This document shows positions 1 through 7,587 of a stretch of DNA of 64,000 bases, one piece after another. The notes beneath the pieces are model-generated. The model saw only the letters and a program-made list of their open reading frames with translations, was not told where the DNA came from and did not search any database. Made by a program: the position numbers and the translations under genes. Numbering within the stretch: the first letter of the stretch is position 1; each line of letters begins with the position of its first letter. The DNA is from Chromatocurvus sp046260765. Lineage in GTDB: Bacteria > Pseudomonadota > Gammaproteobacteria > Pseudomonadales > Halieaceae. The stretch lies in assembly GCA_046260765.1 (NCBI GenBank), contig JBHEOO010000011.1, positions 24,805-88,804 of the forward strand, in the 5' to 3' direction.

Positions 1-1554
1 ATGAACGCGCGCCGCAGCCGCCGCGCTGGCAATGTTCAGGTCAAAGTCCATGGCGTTGAGTATCGTTTGCAGAATCGTGGTGATGATGACGCTGCCGCCG
101 GGGCTGCCGGTGGCCAGCCACGGTTGACCATCGCGAAAGACCAGGGTCGGGCTCATGGAAGACAGCGGGCGTTTGCCGCCCTCTATGCGATTGGCCTCCC
201 CCTGCACCAGTCCGAAGGCGTTCGCGTTGCCGGGGCTGGCGCTGAAGTCTGCCATTTCGTTGTTGAGCAGCATGCCCGTCCCGGGCACCGCGATGTGAGA
301 GCCGAAGCTGAAGTTCAATGTGTAGGTGTTGCTGACAACGTTCCCGTCAGCATCCGCCACCGTGTAATGCGTTGTGTCCGTGCTTTCGCCGGGGAGGGAT
401 GCGCCGGGTGCGACGTCGGCTGAGGGTGTGGCGCTTTGTGGCTGTATTCGCCCACGCAGTCGCGCGGCGTAGTCCTTGTCGATGAGTTTTGCCACCGGCA
501 CCTCGACGAAGTCCGGATCAGCCAGGTAGCGACTGCGATCTGCGTAGGCGAGCTTCATGCTCTCGATGAGCCGGTGCAGATACGCGGCGCTGTTGTGGCC
601 GAGAGACGCTAGGTCATAGCCCTCAAGAATATTCAGCATCTGCACAATATGAACCCCGCCGGAGGAGGGGGGCGGCGTGGAGACAATCGTAAAATCACGG
701 TAGCTGCCGCGGGTCGGTTCCCGCTCAACGACGCGATAGGCGGCGAGGTCTGCCAGCGTTACCAGTCCGCCGTTGTTCGCCATGTCCGCAGCGATGAGCC
801 CGGCAACCTTCCCGGTGTAAAAGCCATCGCGACCGTGGCCGGCGACCTGTCGCAGTGTGTCGGCGAGGTCGGGCTGACGCCACAGGCTGCCAGCGGCCGG
901 CGCGTTGCCGTTGGCGTCGAGGAACAGTCGCGCCGCTTCCGGGTTCTGCTGCAGGCGTTCGGCGCGGCTGTTGATGTCGGCGTTCAGCGCAAAGCTGACG
1001 GGGATGCCGTCCGCCGCGAGACCGATAGCGGGTTCGAGGACTTCAGCGAGCGACAGTGAGCCATAGTGTTCAAGCGCGTAAAGCAGGCCTGCGACCGTGC
1101 CGGGGACGCCGGCGGCCTGGTGGCTGAAAAACTCCCGCCCCCGATCGACCTCGCCAGCGTCATCGAGATACATATCGGCAGTGGCCGCTGCGGGTGCGGT
1201 CTCGCGATAGTCAATCAGCGTCTGCCGGTCGTCACTTGCCCGGTGGATCAGCATGAAGCCGCCGCCACCGATGTTCCCGGCGCGCGGGTAGGTGACGGCC
1301 AGCGCGAAGCCGGTAGCCACAGCGGCGTCCACGGCATTGCCACCGCGTTTGAGCATATTGGCACCGATTTCCGCCGCCAGACGCTCAGGCGCCACCACCA
1401 TGCCGTTTTTCGCCACGGTGGGCAGAAATCGCGTCTGGTAATCTATTATGGGGGCTTGCTCGGCGGTGACACCCTGGGCCAGGACTGCCGGCGCAAACAG
1501 GCATGCAGCGATCACAGTGGCGAGCCATCGCCCTATCCGGGTTTTAACGTACAC
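1..1554 (-). CDS. ggt: Gamma-glutamyltransferase, 3' end cut off by window edge
   Basis: Periplasmic N-terminal-nucleophile enzyme that hydrolyses or transfers the gamma-glutamyl group of glutathione. The frame is open without a stop for 518 codons to base 1, where it reads ...DFDLNIASAAAAARVH, the region just before the family's C-terminal end, so roughly 60 residues are missing. The signature TTHYTVADADGN followed by NTYTLNFSFG lies near bases 320-390; the first Thr of TTH is the autoprocessing nucleophile in this family. GTG at 1552-1554 is chosen as start: a purine-rich CAGGAGAG precedes it, and it gives a signal peptide (basic TRIGRWLA, then a hydrophobic stretch ending AVLAQ). It is divergent from the next gene by 73 bases. 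Identification is firm; only the C-terminus is unseen. Confidence 0.95.
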   Translation of the reverse strand, partial: MYVKTRIGRWLATVIAACLFAPAVLAQGVTAEQAPIIDYQTRFLPTVAKNGMVVAPERLAAEIGANMLKRGGNAVDAAVATGFALAVTYPRAGNIGGGGFMLIHRASDDRQTLIDYRETAPAAATADMYLDDAGEVDRGREFFSHQAAGVPGTVAGLLYALEHYGSLSLAEVLEPAIGLAADGIPVSFALNADINSRAERLQQNPEAARLFLDANGNAPAAGSLWRQPDLADTLRQVAGHGRDGFYTGKVAGLIAADMANNGGLVTLADLAAYRVVEREPTRGSYRDFTIVSTPPPSSGGVHIVQMLNILEGYDLASLGHNSAAYLHRLIESMKLAYADRSRYLADPDFVEVPVAKLIDKDYAARLRGRIQPQSATPSADVAPGASLPGESTDTTHYTVADADGNVVSNTYTLNFSFGSHIAVPGTGMLLNNEMADFSASPGNANAFGLVQGEANRIEGGKRPLSSMSPTLVFRDGQPWLATGSPGGSVIITTILQTILNAMDFDLNIASAAAAARVH

Positions 1555-1627
1555 TGGTCTCTCCTGTTGAAGTTGAGCACACGGACTTTACCGGTTTTAC
1601 AGGTGCTGGGACACAGGGAGAGCAGGC

Positions 1628-1936
1628 ATGACAGACGCGACCAGGCTAAATAATGAAGTGCTACGTCGCTGGCAGGACATGCTGTCAGCCCTTGCCGCGG
1701 GCGACGATATTCCCCCGGGCCTGCGCTGGCGCACCGAGGGCATGATGGAGGCACTGGTGCTGCTCGGCGTACACAGCGGCGATGAACTGCAGCAGGCGAT
1801 GGCGGACGCCTATCAGCAGTCCCTGGGCCGATCATTGGAAACCGATATCGGTGCGGATTGGCAGGCCGGTCACCCGTTTCCCGAGATTCCGTTCTTCATG
1901 CGCCGGGCGCCTGTGCATCGCGGTGGCCACGATTGA
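1628..1936 (+). CDS. Small conserved-looking protein of unknown function (102 aa)
   Basis: I do not recognise the family. The 102-residue product is soluble, acidic in its first two thirds, begins MTDATRLNNEVLRRWQDML and looks helical, with no signal peptide or membrane segment. A good ribosome site (GGGAGAG) lies 5-6 bases before ATG. It is 43 bases upstream of pdxH on the same strand, so the two may be co-transcribed. Evidence for reality is the start signal, the codon composition like its neighbours and the absence of a competing frame. No function is proposed. Confidence 0.7.
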   Translation: MTDATRLNNEVLRRWQDMLSALAAGDDIPPGLRWRTEGMMEALVLLGVHSGDELQQAMADAYQQSLGRSLETDIGADWQAGHPFPEIPFFMRRAPVHRGGHD

Positions 1937-1978
1937 ATATAATGCGGGTCAATTCAGCTGATACAGGCAGATAAAACG

Positions 1979-2617
1979 TTGAAATTCGAATCCTACAGGC
2001 GGGAATACACGGCGGGAGGGCTTACCCGGGATGCGCTCGACGTCTCGCCACTGCGCCAGTTTGAGCAGTGGCTGGAGCAGGCAGTCAATGCGGGGCTGAG
2101 TGATCCCACGGCGATGTCACTGGCGACGCGCGATGCTGACGGCAACCCCTGGCAGCGTATCGTCCTGCTCAAGGGTATTTCCAACGGTGGCTTTGTTTTC
2201 TACACCAATTACCGCAGCAACAAGGCAAGGGCGATTGCGGAAGATCCTCGGGTGTCGCTGCTTTTCCCATGGAACGAGCTGGATCGGCAGGTGATCGTCG
2301 CCGGTGTGGCCGAGAAGATGTCCATGACGGAGTCGGCCCGGTATTTTTTGTCGCGACCCCGCGAGAGCCAGATTGCCGCCTGGGCGTCCCGGCAGAGTCG
2401 CCCGGTGCCCGCGCGCGCTGCGCTGGAGGCCGAGGTGTCGCGCTTGAGGGCCCGGTTCGCTGCCGGCGAGGTACCTGTGCCCGATTTCTGGGGTGGCTAT
2501 CGTGTTGTGCCGCACCGTGTCGAGTTCTGGCAGGGCGGCGAGCACCGGCTCCACGACCGCTTTGTCTACAAGCGCACGGAGGACGACAGCTGGGAGGTCG
2601 AGCAGCTGCAGCCGTGA
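1979..2617 (+). CDS. pdxH: Pyridoxamine/pyridoxine 5'-phosphate oxidase
   Basis: Cytosolic FMN enzyme making pyridoxal 5'-phosphate from pyridoxine or pyridoxamine phosphate, the last step of B6 synthesis and salvage. The 212-residue length matches the family (E. coli 218). The substrate/FMN motif RIVLLKG is near residues 60-66, and the C-terminal signature VEFWQGGEHRLHDRFVY is intact. The start is TTG at 1979: the first residues MKFESYRREYTAGGL align with family N-termini and no in-frame ATG exists before conserved sequence. No strong ribosome site is seen before this TTG, so start confidence is lower than identity. Confidence 0.95.
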   Translation: MKFESYRREYTAGGLTRDALDVSPLRQFEQWLEQAVNAGLSDPTAMSLATRDADGNPWQRIVLLKGISNGGFVFYTNYRSNKARAIAEDPRVSLLFPWNELDRQVIVAGVAEKMSMTESARYFLSRPRESQIAAWASRQSRPVPARAALEAEVSRLRARFAAGEVPVPDFWGGYRVVPHRVEFWQGGEHRLHDRFVYKRTEDDSWEVEQLQP

Positions 2618-2738
2618 AACGTGGCCTGCTCAACTGTGGCGCCCGTTACGTCCTGTCTGCGCGCCGGTGTATTCTTATACAATCGAGGCCACGTCGGACC
2701 CGTGCCGGCGCGGTGTCAATCACAGCGGGAGAGCGCAG

Positions 2739-3194
2739 ATGATAAGCAAGCAAGACCTGGTAGGGACGTGGCAGCTGGAGTCATGGTCCGTGGGATATTC
2801 CGATCGGGAGGAATACACAAGCCCATTCGGTGAGGATCCCAAGGGGCTTCTCATGTATACCGAGGACGACTGGATGAGTGCCTCCATCGGGCGCAGCGAT
2901 CGTCAGACCCTGCCGGACGATATCAGCTTCCGCAAGATTCCCGAGGAGAAACTGGCCCTCGCCTACCTGTCCTATTTTCACTATGCCGGTCGCTATCGGG
3001 TGGTCGAGGGGGACGTAATTCACTACGTCACCCAGAGTCTGAACCCGAACTTTGTCGGCAGCGAGCAGCTGCGTCACGCAGAGCTGGACGGCCACACCCT
3101 TGTGCTGAGCGGTCGGGATACGGCGGATGGCGTGGTCAGGCTGCACTCTCTGGTGTGGCACAGATTGTCCGCGGCAGACAGCGGAAATACTTAG
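2739..3194 (+). CDS. Lipocalin-like domain protein
   Basis: A 151-residue single-domain protein that opens LVGTWQLESW and continues with alternating beta-strand sequence (GLLMYTEDDWMSASI, YRVVEGDVIHYVTQS, LVLSGRD). This is the pattern of the small lipocalin-like family often found in secondary metabolism and unknown contexts; the ligand is unknown. An upstream in-frame ATG exists at 2493 inside pdxH, but ATG 2739 has a GGGAG ribosome site and starts directly at the domain, so it is chosen. The gene overlaps the convergent cinA by 4 bases. Fold-level assignment is likely; function is not known. Confidence 0.75.
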   Translation: MISKQDLVGTWQLESWSVGYSDREEYTSPFGEDPKGLLMYTEDDWMSASIGRSDRQTLPDDISFRKIPEEKLALAYLSYFHYAGRYRVVEGDVIHYVTQSLNPNFVGSEQLRHAELDGHTLVLSGRDTADGVVRLHSLVWHRLSAADSGNT

Positions 3195-4489
3195 CCGCGA
3201 GCCCTGTCAATGCGCCGCTGCTGCGCCAGCCATGGCAGCGGTGGCAGTCCCAGCAGCTGTCGCCGGATGAGATCCAGTCCGGCCGCGGCGACCATGGTCT
3301 GAAACAGACTCCGCTCTACCGGCCAGCAGAGTCCACAGCTGTGCATGTCACTGGCGCTGCCCCAGGCGATCCACACCGTGCCTACGGGCTTTGCCTCACT
3401 GCCGCCGTCCGGGCCGGCAATGCCGGATACGGCAATCGCCAACTCCGCGCCGCTGCGCGCCAGCGCGCCTTGAGCCATTGCCCGGACCACCGGCTCACTG
3501 ACCGCACCGTGGGTCTCCAGTAGCGCTTCAGGTACTGCGAGAAGATCCCTTTTCATCCGGTTGGAATAGGTGACAAAGCCTGCCTCGAAGGCGGCGCTGG
3601 ACCCGGGAACGCGGGTCAGCATGGAGGCAATGAGACCGCCGGTGCAGGACTCGGCCGTGGTGATCGTCCTGCCGCGGGCGGACAGCAGCTCCAGCACACG
3701 TGCGGCCAGCGTTGCATTGCCCTCGCCGATAATGTGGTCGCCGAACAGCGATTCCAGCTGTGCCCGGCACTGCGCCTGCAGGCCCGGGTCTGCGCCATTG
3801 GCAATCGTGAGCTTGACTTCCATCTGTGGTGCACCCGCGCGAAAGCCCAGGGATACCTGCTGTGGCCAGTCCGGGAGGGCGTCCGCGACGCGCTGCTGGG
3901 CGGTGGACTCACCCAGACCGAAGGTCTGCAGCCGCAGAATATGCCTGGCCACACTGTCGGGAAAGCGTCGCCGGATATCATCCATCACCGGGTCCAGCAT
4001 GTCGCGCAGCTCTCCCGGCACGCCGGGCGTGCACATCACCCGGCAGCGACCGAGTGTCATTGCAATGCCCACCGCGCTGCCCGTGGCATTGGGTAGAATA
4101 TCGCTGCCTGCCGGCAGCCAGGCCTGCTTGCGGTTCGCCGCGTCCAAGGCAAGCTGACGCCTCGCGCACCAGCTTTCTATGTGAGCGAGGGCCTGCGGAC
4201 TTTCCGCGAGTTCAACGCCGGCTGCGGCGGCCAGCGCTGCGGCTGTCAGGTCGTCCACGGTGGGGCCCAGGCCGCCGTTGACAATGAGGATGTCGGCGGA
4301 TGCGCTGATCTGGCGGATGGTATGGGTAAGCGCTGCCAGGTCATCGTCGAGGGTAACCTTGCGCTCCAGGGTGATGCCGAGCTCGCCAAGGCGCTGCCCG
4401 ACCATGGCCGAGTTCGAGTCGACAGTGTCGCCACTCATCAGTTCGCTGCCGGTGAGTAGCATCTGTATGCGGGGTGTGCTGGTGGTCAT
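3191..4489 (-). CDS. cinA: CinA family protein: MoCF-like domain plus nicotinamide-nucleotide amidase
   Basis: Full-length two-domain CinA of 432 residues. The N-terminal part has the molybdopterin-binding-like fold (LLTGSELMSGDTVDSNS, VNGGLGPTVDDLT), which in characterised relatives hydrolyses ADP-ribose-type nucleotides. The C-terminal part has the NMN deamidase motif TTAESCTGGLIASML and SGIAGPDGG. Together they serve pyridine-nucleotide salvage and repair. recA, a frequent neighbour, is not adjacent. A perfect TATAAT lies about 30 bases before the ATG on this strand. Convergent with the lipocalin-like gene, divergent from parA. Confidence 0.93.
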   Translation of the reverse strand: MTTSTPRIQMLLTGSELMSGDTVDSNSAMVGQRLGELGITLERKVTLDDDLAALTHTIRQISASADILIVNGGLGPTVDDLTAAALAAAAGVELAESPQALAHIESWCARRQLALDAANRKQAWLPAGSDILPNATGSAVGIAMTLGRCRVMCTPGVPGELRDMLDPVMDDIRRRFPDSVARHILRLQTFGLGESTAQQRVADALPDWPQQVSLGFRAGAPQMEVKLTIANGADPGLQAQCRAQLESLFGDHIIGEGNATLAARVLELLSARGRTITTAESCTGGLIASMLTRVPGSSAAFEAGFVTYSNRMKRDLLAVPEALLETHGAVSEPVVRAMAQGALARSGAELAIAVSGIAGPDGGSEAKPVGTVWIAWGSASDMHSCGLCWPVERSLFQTMVAAAGLDLIRRQLLGLPPLPWLAQQRRIDRARG

Positions 4490-4521
4490 GCAACGGCCTG
4501 TAGTTCAGCAGAGGTGGCTGT

Positions 4522-4550
4522 ATTATACAGACAGAAGCCACAGATACGGA
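4522..4550 (-). promoter_or_regulatory. Putative sigma-70 promoter of cinA
   Basis: On the minus strand a perfect TATAAT lies at 4527-4522, with a weak -35 match (TCCGTA) 17 bases upstream at 4550-4545. The predicted transcript would start about 25 bases before the cinA ATG. It sits inside the near-palindrome CTGTATTATACAG. Only the -10 is strong. Confidence 0.4.
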
Positions 4551-4693
4551 GCCGCCGGCAGCGGGTGATGCAGCACGCACTCCCAGGGTCGCTCGGGAGG
4601 CCAGGCGGTCCTGAGGTGTCGCGGGGGCTTACCGTGGGGCAGGCGCTTGTTTACACTCTGCCGCCCAGCAAGCCGTACAAAGGAGAGCGTCAG

Positions 4694-5500
4694 ATGAAGC
4701 GGGTGGTATTCAATCAGAAGGGGGGCGTCGGCAAGACCAGCATCACCTGCAACCTGGCGGCGATCGACGCGCAGGTCGGTTACCGGACACTGGTGATCGA
4801 TCTGGACGTCCAGGGCAATACGACGCATTACCTGGTGGGCGAAATCGATGCCGAGGCGTTTCCGGCGGAAGCACAGGGCGTCGCCGGCCTGTTCCGGCAG
4901 ACGGTAGGCTCGAAGCGCATGCGTCAGAACCCCGATTCCTTTGTCTGGGAAACACCGTACCCCGACCTGTACCTGATGCCCTCGAGCCCCGTGCTGGCCC
5001 AGCTCGAGAAAGAGCTCGAATCGCGGTACAAGATCTACAAGCTGCGCGACGCGCTGGCCAAGCTGGCCGATGAGTACGATCGTATCTACATTGATACGCC
5101 ACCGAACTTCAACTTTTACAGTAAATCGGCGCTGATCGCCGCCGATGCGCTGTTGATTCCCTTCGACTGCGACAGCTTCGCGCGTCAGAGCCTGTACGCG
5201 CTCATGGACAACATTGCCGAGCTGCAGGAGGACCACAACCCCGACCTGGTGGTCGAGGGCATTGTCATCAATCAGTTCAGCACCCAGGCCAAGCTGCCGG
5301 GTGAGCTGGTTGCCGAGCTGGAGGAAGAGGGCTATCCGGTGCTGAAGACCTACCTCAACACCTCGGTAAAGATGAAGGAGTCGCACTACACGCACCGGCC
5401 CCTGGTCGACCTCGCTCCAGGCCACAAACTCACGGGTCAGTACCTGGCGCTGCAGCAGGAGCTCGAGCGAGGGCTCAAGAAAGGTCGCAAGCGGCGCTGA
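4694..5500 (+). CDS. Orphan ParA/Soj family ATPase
   Basis: 268-residue P-loop ATPase of the ParA/MinD group. The deviant Walker A KGGVGKTS is at residues 9-16, the Walker A' region is DLDVQGNTT and the Walker B-like strand is RIYIDTPP. Such proteins position DNA or large complexes using dynamic nucleoid or membrane patterns. No ParB, parS or partner gene is beside it, so this is not the chromosomal parAB locus and its cargo is unknown. ATG 4694 is chosen over upstream in-frame starts because AAAGGAGAG precedes it and the protein then begins MKRVVFNQKGGVG as family members do. The C-terminus is basic (GLKKGRKRR), which could aid nucleoid binding. Confidence 0.88.
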   Translation: MKRVVFNQKGGVGKTSITCNLAAIDAQVGYRTLVIDLDVQGNTTHYLVGEIDAEAFPAEAQGVAGLFRQTVGSKRMRQNPDSFVWETPYPDLYLMPSSPVLAQLEKELESRYKIYKLRDALAKLADEYDRIYIDTPPNFNFYSKSALIAADALLIPFDCDSFARQSLYALMDNIAELQEDHNPDLVVEGIVINQFSTQAKLPGELVAELEEEGYPVLKTYLNTSVKMKESHYTHRPLVDLAPGHKLTGQYLALQQELERGLKKGRKRR

Positions 5501-5593
5501 TCGATCCAGCGCCCGGTCGGTGCGCGCGGCTGGCCGGGGTGCCACTGCACGCCCCGATTTTGTTTTTCGCCAATAACGAGGGTTGCCGCCAGC

Positions 5594-6079
5594 ATGATCA
5601 ACAGTACTCCAGACCAGGCTTTGCCACTCGAAGAGGCCTGCGCGCAACTCGCCGGCCTGCTCGCTGGAGAGCCCGACCTCATCGCCAACAGTGCCAACGT
5701 GTCGGCGTTTCTGGCGCAGCAGCTGGCCGATATCAACTGGGTCGGCTTCTACTTCCTGCAGGGCGACACGCTGGTGCTCGGGCCTTTTCAGGGCCAGCCC
5801 GCCTGCGTGCGCATCCCTGCAGGTCGCGGCGTGTGCGGTGCCGCCGTGTCTGAGGATGCCACGCAGGTGGTCGACGATGTGCATGCCTTCCCCGGACACA
5901 TCGCCTGTGACATCCGCTCGCGCTCCGAGCTGGTCGTGCCGCTGCGGGACGGCGGTCGCGTCGTGGGCGTGCTGGACATCGACAGCCCCATGACCGGTCG
6001 CTTCAGCGCCGCGGATGTGGTGTTTGTCGAGGCGCTGCTGGAAGTGTTCCGTCGACACCAGTTCGGCGCTGTCGCCTGA
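5594..6079 (+). CDS. msrC: Free methionine-(R)-sulfoxide reductase (GAF domain)
   Basis: A 161-residue single GAF-domain protein of the fRMsr (YebR/MsrC) family, which reduces free methionine-(R)-sulfoxide using thioredoxin. Family hallmarks are visible: NWVGFYFL near residues 49-56, GPFQGQPACVRIPAGRGVCG with two of the redox cysteines, and HIACDIRSRSELVVPL with the third. The length equals the family's. ATG 5594 is the natural start. It lies 93 bases after parA on the same strand and 86 bases before asnS. Confidence 0.92.
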   Translation: MINSTPDQALPLEEACAQLAGLLAGEPDLIANSANVSAFLAQQLADINWVGFYFLQGDTLVLGPFQGQPACVRIPAGRGVCGAAVSEDATQVVDDVHAFPGHIACDIRSRSELVVPLRDGGRVVGVLDIDSPMTGRFSAADVVFVEALLEVFRRHQFGAVA

Positions 6080-6165
6080 GCGTCTCTGCCGTGAGCCGGG
6101 AGTGGTATCCCTGCGGTTGATTGGGTATTCTCCGCGCTCTTTTTGACAGGGCCGGGAGGCATTGC

Positions 6166-7563
6166 ATGGCAGATACGTATCAGGTCAAGTCGCTTCTGGC
6201 GGGCACCACTGAGCTTGGCGCCCGGGTAAGGGTGCGCGGCTGGCTGCGCAGCAAGCGCGATTCCAAGGCCGGTATCTCCTTCCTTGCGGTACACGACGGT
6301 TCCCATTTCGATGCGATTCAGGCGGTGGTTCCCGATACGCTTTCGAATTACCGCGACGAGGTGCTGCACCTCAGCACAGGCTGCGCCGTGATTGTCAGCG
6401 GAGAACTGGTCGCCTCGGCAGGCAAGGGACAGCAGGTTGAGATCCAGGCGGATGCAGTGCAGGTGGTCGGCTGGGTGGATGATCCCGAAACCTACCCTAT
6501 CGCCAAGAAGCGGCACACCTTCGAGTATCTGCGCACCCAGGCCCATTTGCGCCCGCGAACCAACACTTTCGGCGCCATGACCCGCGTACGCAACACCCTG
6601 GCCAACGCCATCCACAACTACTTCCATGACAACGGTTTCTACTGGGTGAATACGCCCATCATCACCGGCAGTGACTGCGAAGGGGCGGGCGAGCTGTTCC
6701 GGGTGAGCACGCTGGACTTCGCAAATCTTCCGCGTGGCACTGACGGCAGCGTGGATTTCCAGCAGGACTTCTTCGACGGTGAGGCCTTTCTTACGGTCAG
6801 CGGCCAGCTGGAGGTGGAGGCCTACTGCCTGGCAATGAGCAAGGTGTACACCTTCGGTCCGACCTTTCGGGCGGAGAACTCCAATACCAGCCGGCACCTC
6901 GCCGAGTTCTGGATGGTAGAGCCGGAGATTGCTTTTGCCGATCTCGACGATCTGGCAGATCTTTCGGAGTCATTGCTGCAGCACGTCTTTGGCCGCGTTC
7001 TTGAGGCGTGTGAGAGCGATATCGCCTTTTTCCAGCAGCGCATTGACGGGACGCTGCTGGAGCGTCTGCGCGGGGTAATGGAGAATCGATTCGAGCGCAT
7101 GGAGTACGGCGAGGCGGTCCGCATTCTGCAGAACTGTGGCGAATCCTTCGAGTTTCCCGTGACCTGGGGCACCGATCTAGCCTCCGAGCACGAGCGCTAC
7201 CTGTGCGAGAAGCACGTGGGCAGGCCGGTGGTGCTGATGAATTACCCGAAGGATATCAAGGCGTTTTACATGCGTCTGAACGATGACGACAGGACCGTCG
7301 CGGCGATGGACGTACTGGCGCCGGGGATTGGCGAGATCATCGGCGGCAGCCAGCGCGAAGAGCGTCTGGGTGTGCTCGATGCGCGTATGGATCCGGCCCT
7401 GCGCGACGAGCTGTGGTGGTACCGCGACCTGCGTCGCTACGGCACGGTGCCCCACGCGGGCTTTGGCCTTGGCTTTGAGCGCCTGCTCAATTACGTGACG
7501 GGCATGGAAAACGTGCGCGACGCGATTCCGTTTCCGCGGACCCCGGGCAACGCGCACTTTTAA
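6166..7563 (+). CDS. asnS: Asparaginyl-tRNA synthetase
   Basis: Class IIb aminoacyl-tRNA synthetase charging tRNA-Asn. From ATG 6166 it is 465 residues, essentially the length of the E. coli enzyme. An N-terminal OB anticodon-binding domain is followed by the class II core: ENSNTSRHLAEFWMVEPE (motif 2 region) and GFGLGFERLL (motif 3). The track of in-frame sequence extends to 6121, but GGGAGG just before 6166 and the typical opening MADTYQVKSLL fix the start. It is convergent with rnb, 24 bases apart. Confidence 0.97.
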   Translation: MADTYQVKSLLAGTTELGARVRVRGWLRSKRDSKAGISFLAVHDGSHFDAIQAVVPDTLSNYRDEVLHLSTGCAVIVSGELVASAGKGQQVEIQADAVQVVGWVDDPETYPIAKKRHTFEYLRTQAHLRPRTNTFGAMTRVRNTLANAIHNYFHDNGFYWVNTPIITGSDCEGAGELFRVSTLDFANLPRGTDGSVDFQQDFFDGEAFLTVSGQLEVEAYCLAMSKVYTFGPTFRAENSNTSRHLAEFWMVEPEIAFADLDDLADLSESLLQHVFGRVLEACESDIAFFQQRIDGTLLERLRGVMENRFERMEYGEAVRILQNCGESFEFPVTWGTDLASEHERYLCEKHVGRPVVLMNYPKDIKAFYMRLNDDDRTVAAMDVLAPGIGEIIGGSQREERLGVLDARMDPALRDELWWYRDLRRYGTVPHAGFGLGFERLLNYVTGMENVRDAIPFPRTPGNAHF

Positions 7564-7587
7564 TAGTGAGCGGCCAGTATCTCCCCG

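Noticed and set aside
1..1653. Several plus-strand ORFs of 136-195 codons at the left edge
   Set aside because: They are shadows of the ggt gene on the minus strand, which has catalytic motifs and no stop in the window.
4519..4535. LexA-like box CTGTATTATACAGACAG before cinA
   Set aside because: The half-site spacing is 5 or 9 bases rather than the 8 of the gammaproteobacterial SOS box; the sequence is better read as a TATAAT promoter.
4523..6058. Minus-strand 511-codon ORF
   Set aside because: It lies antisense to parA and the fRMsr gene, both with clear motifs; the long frame results from GC-rich codon bias.
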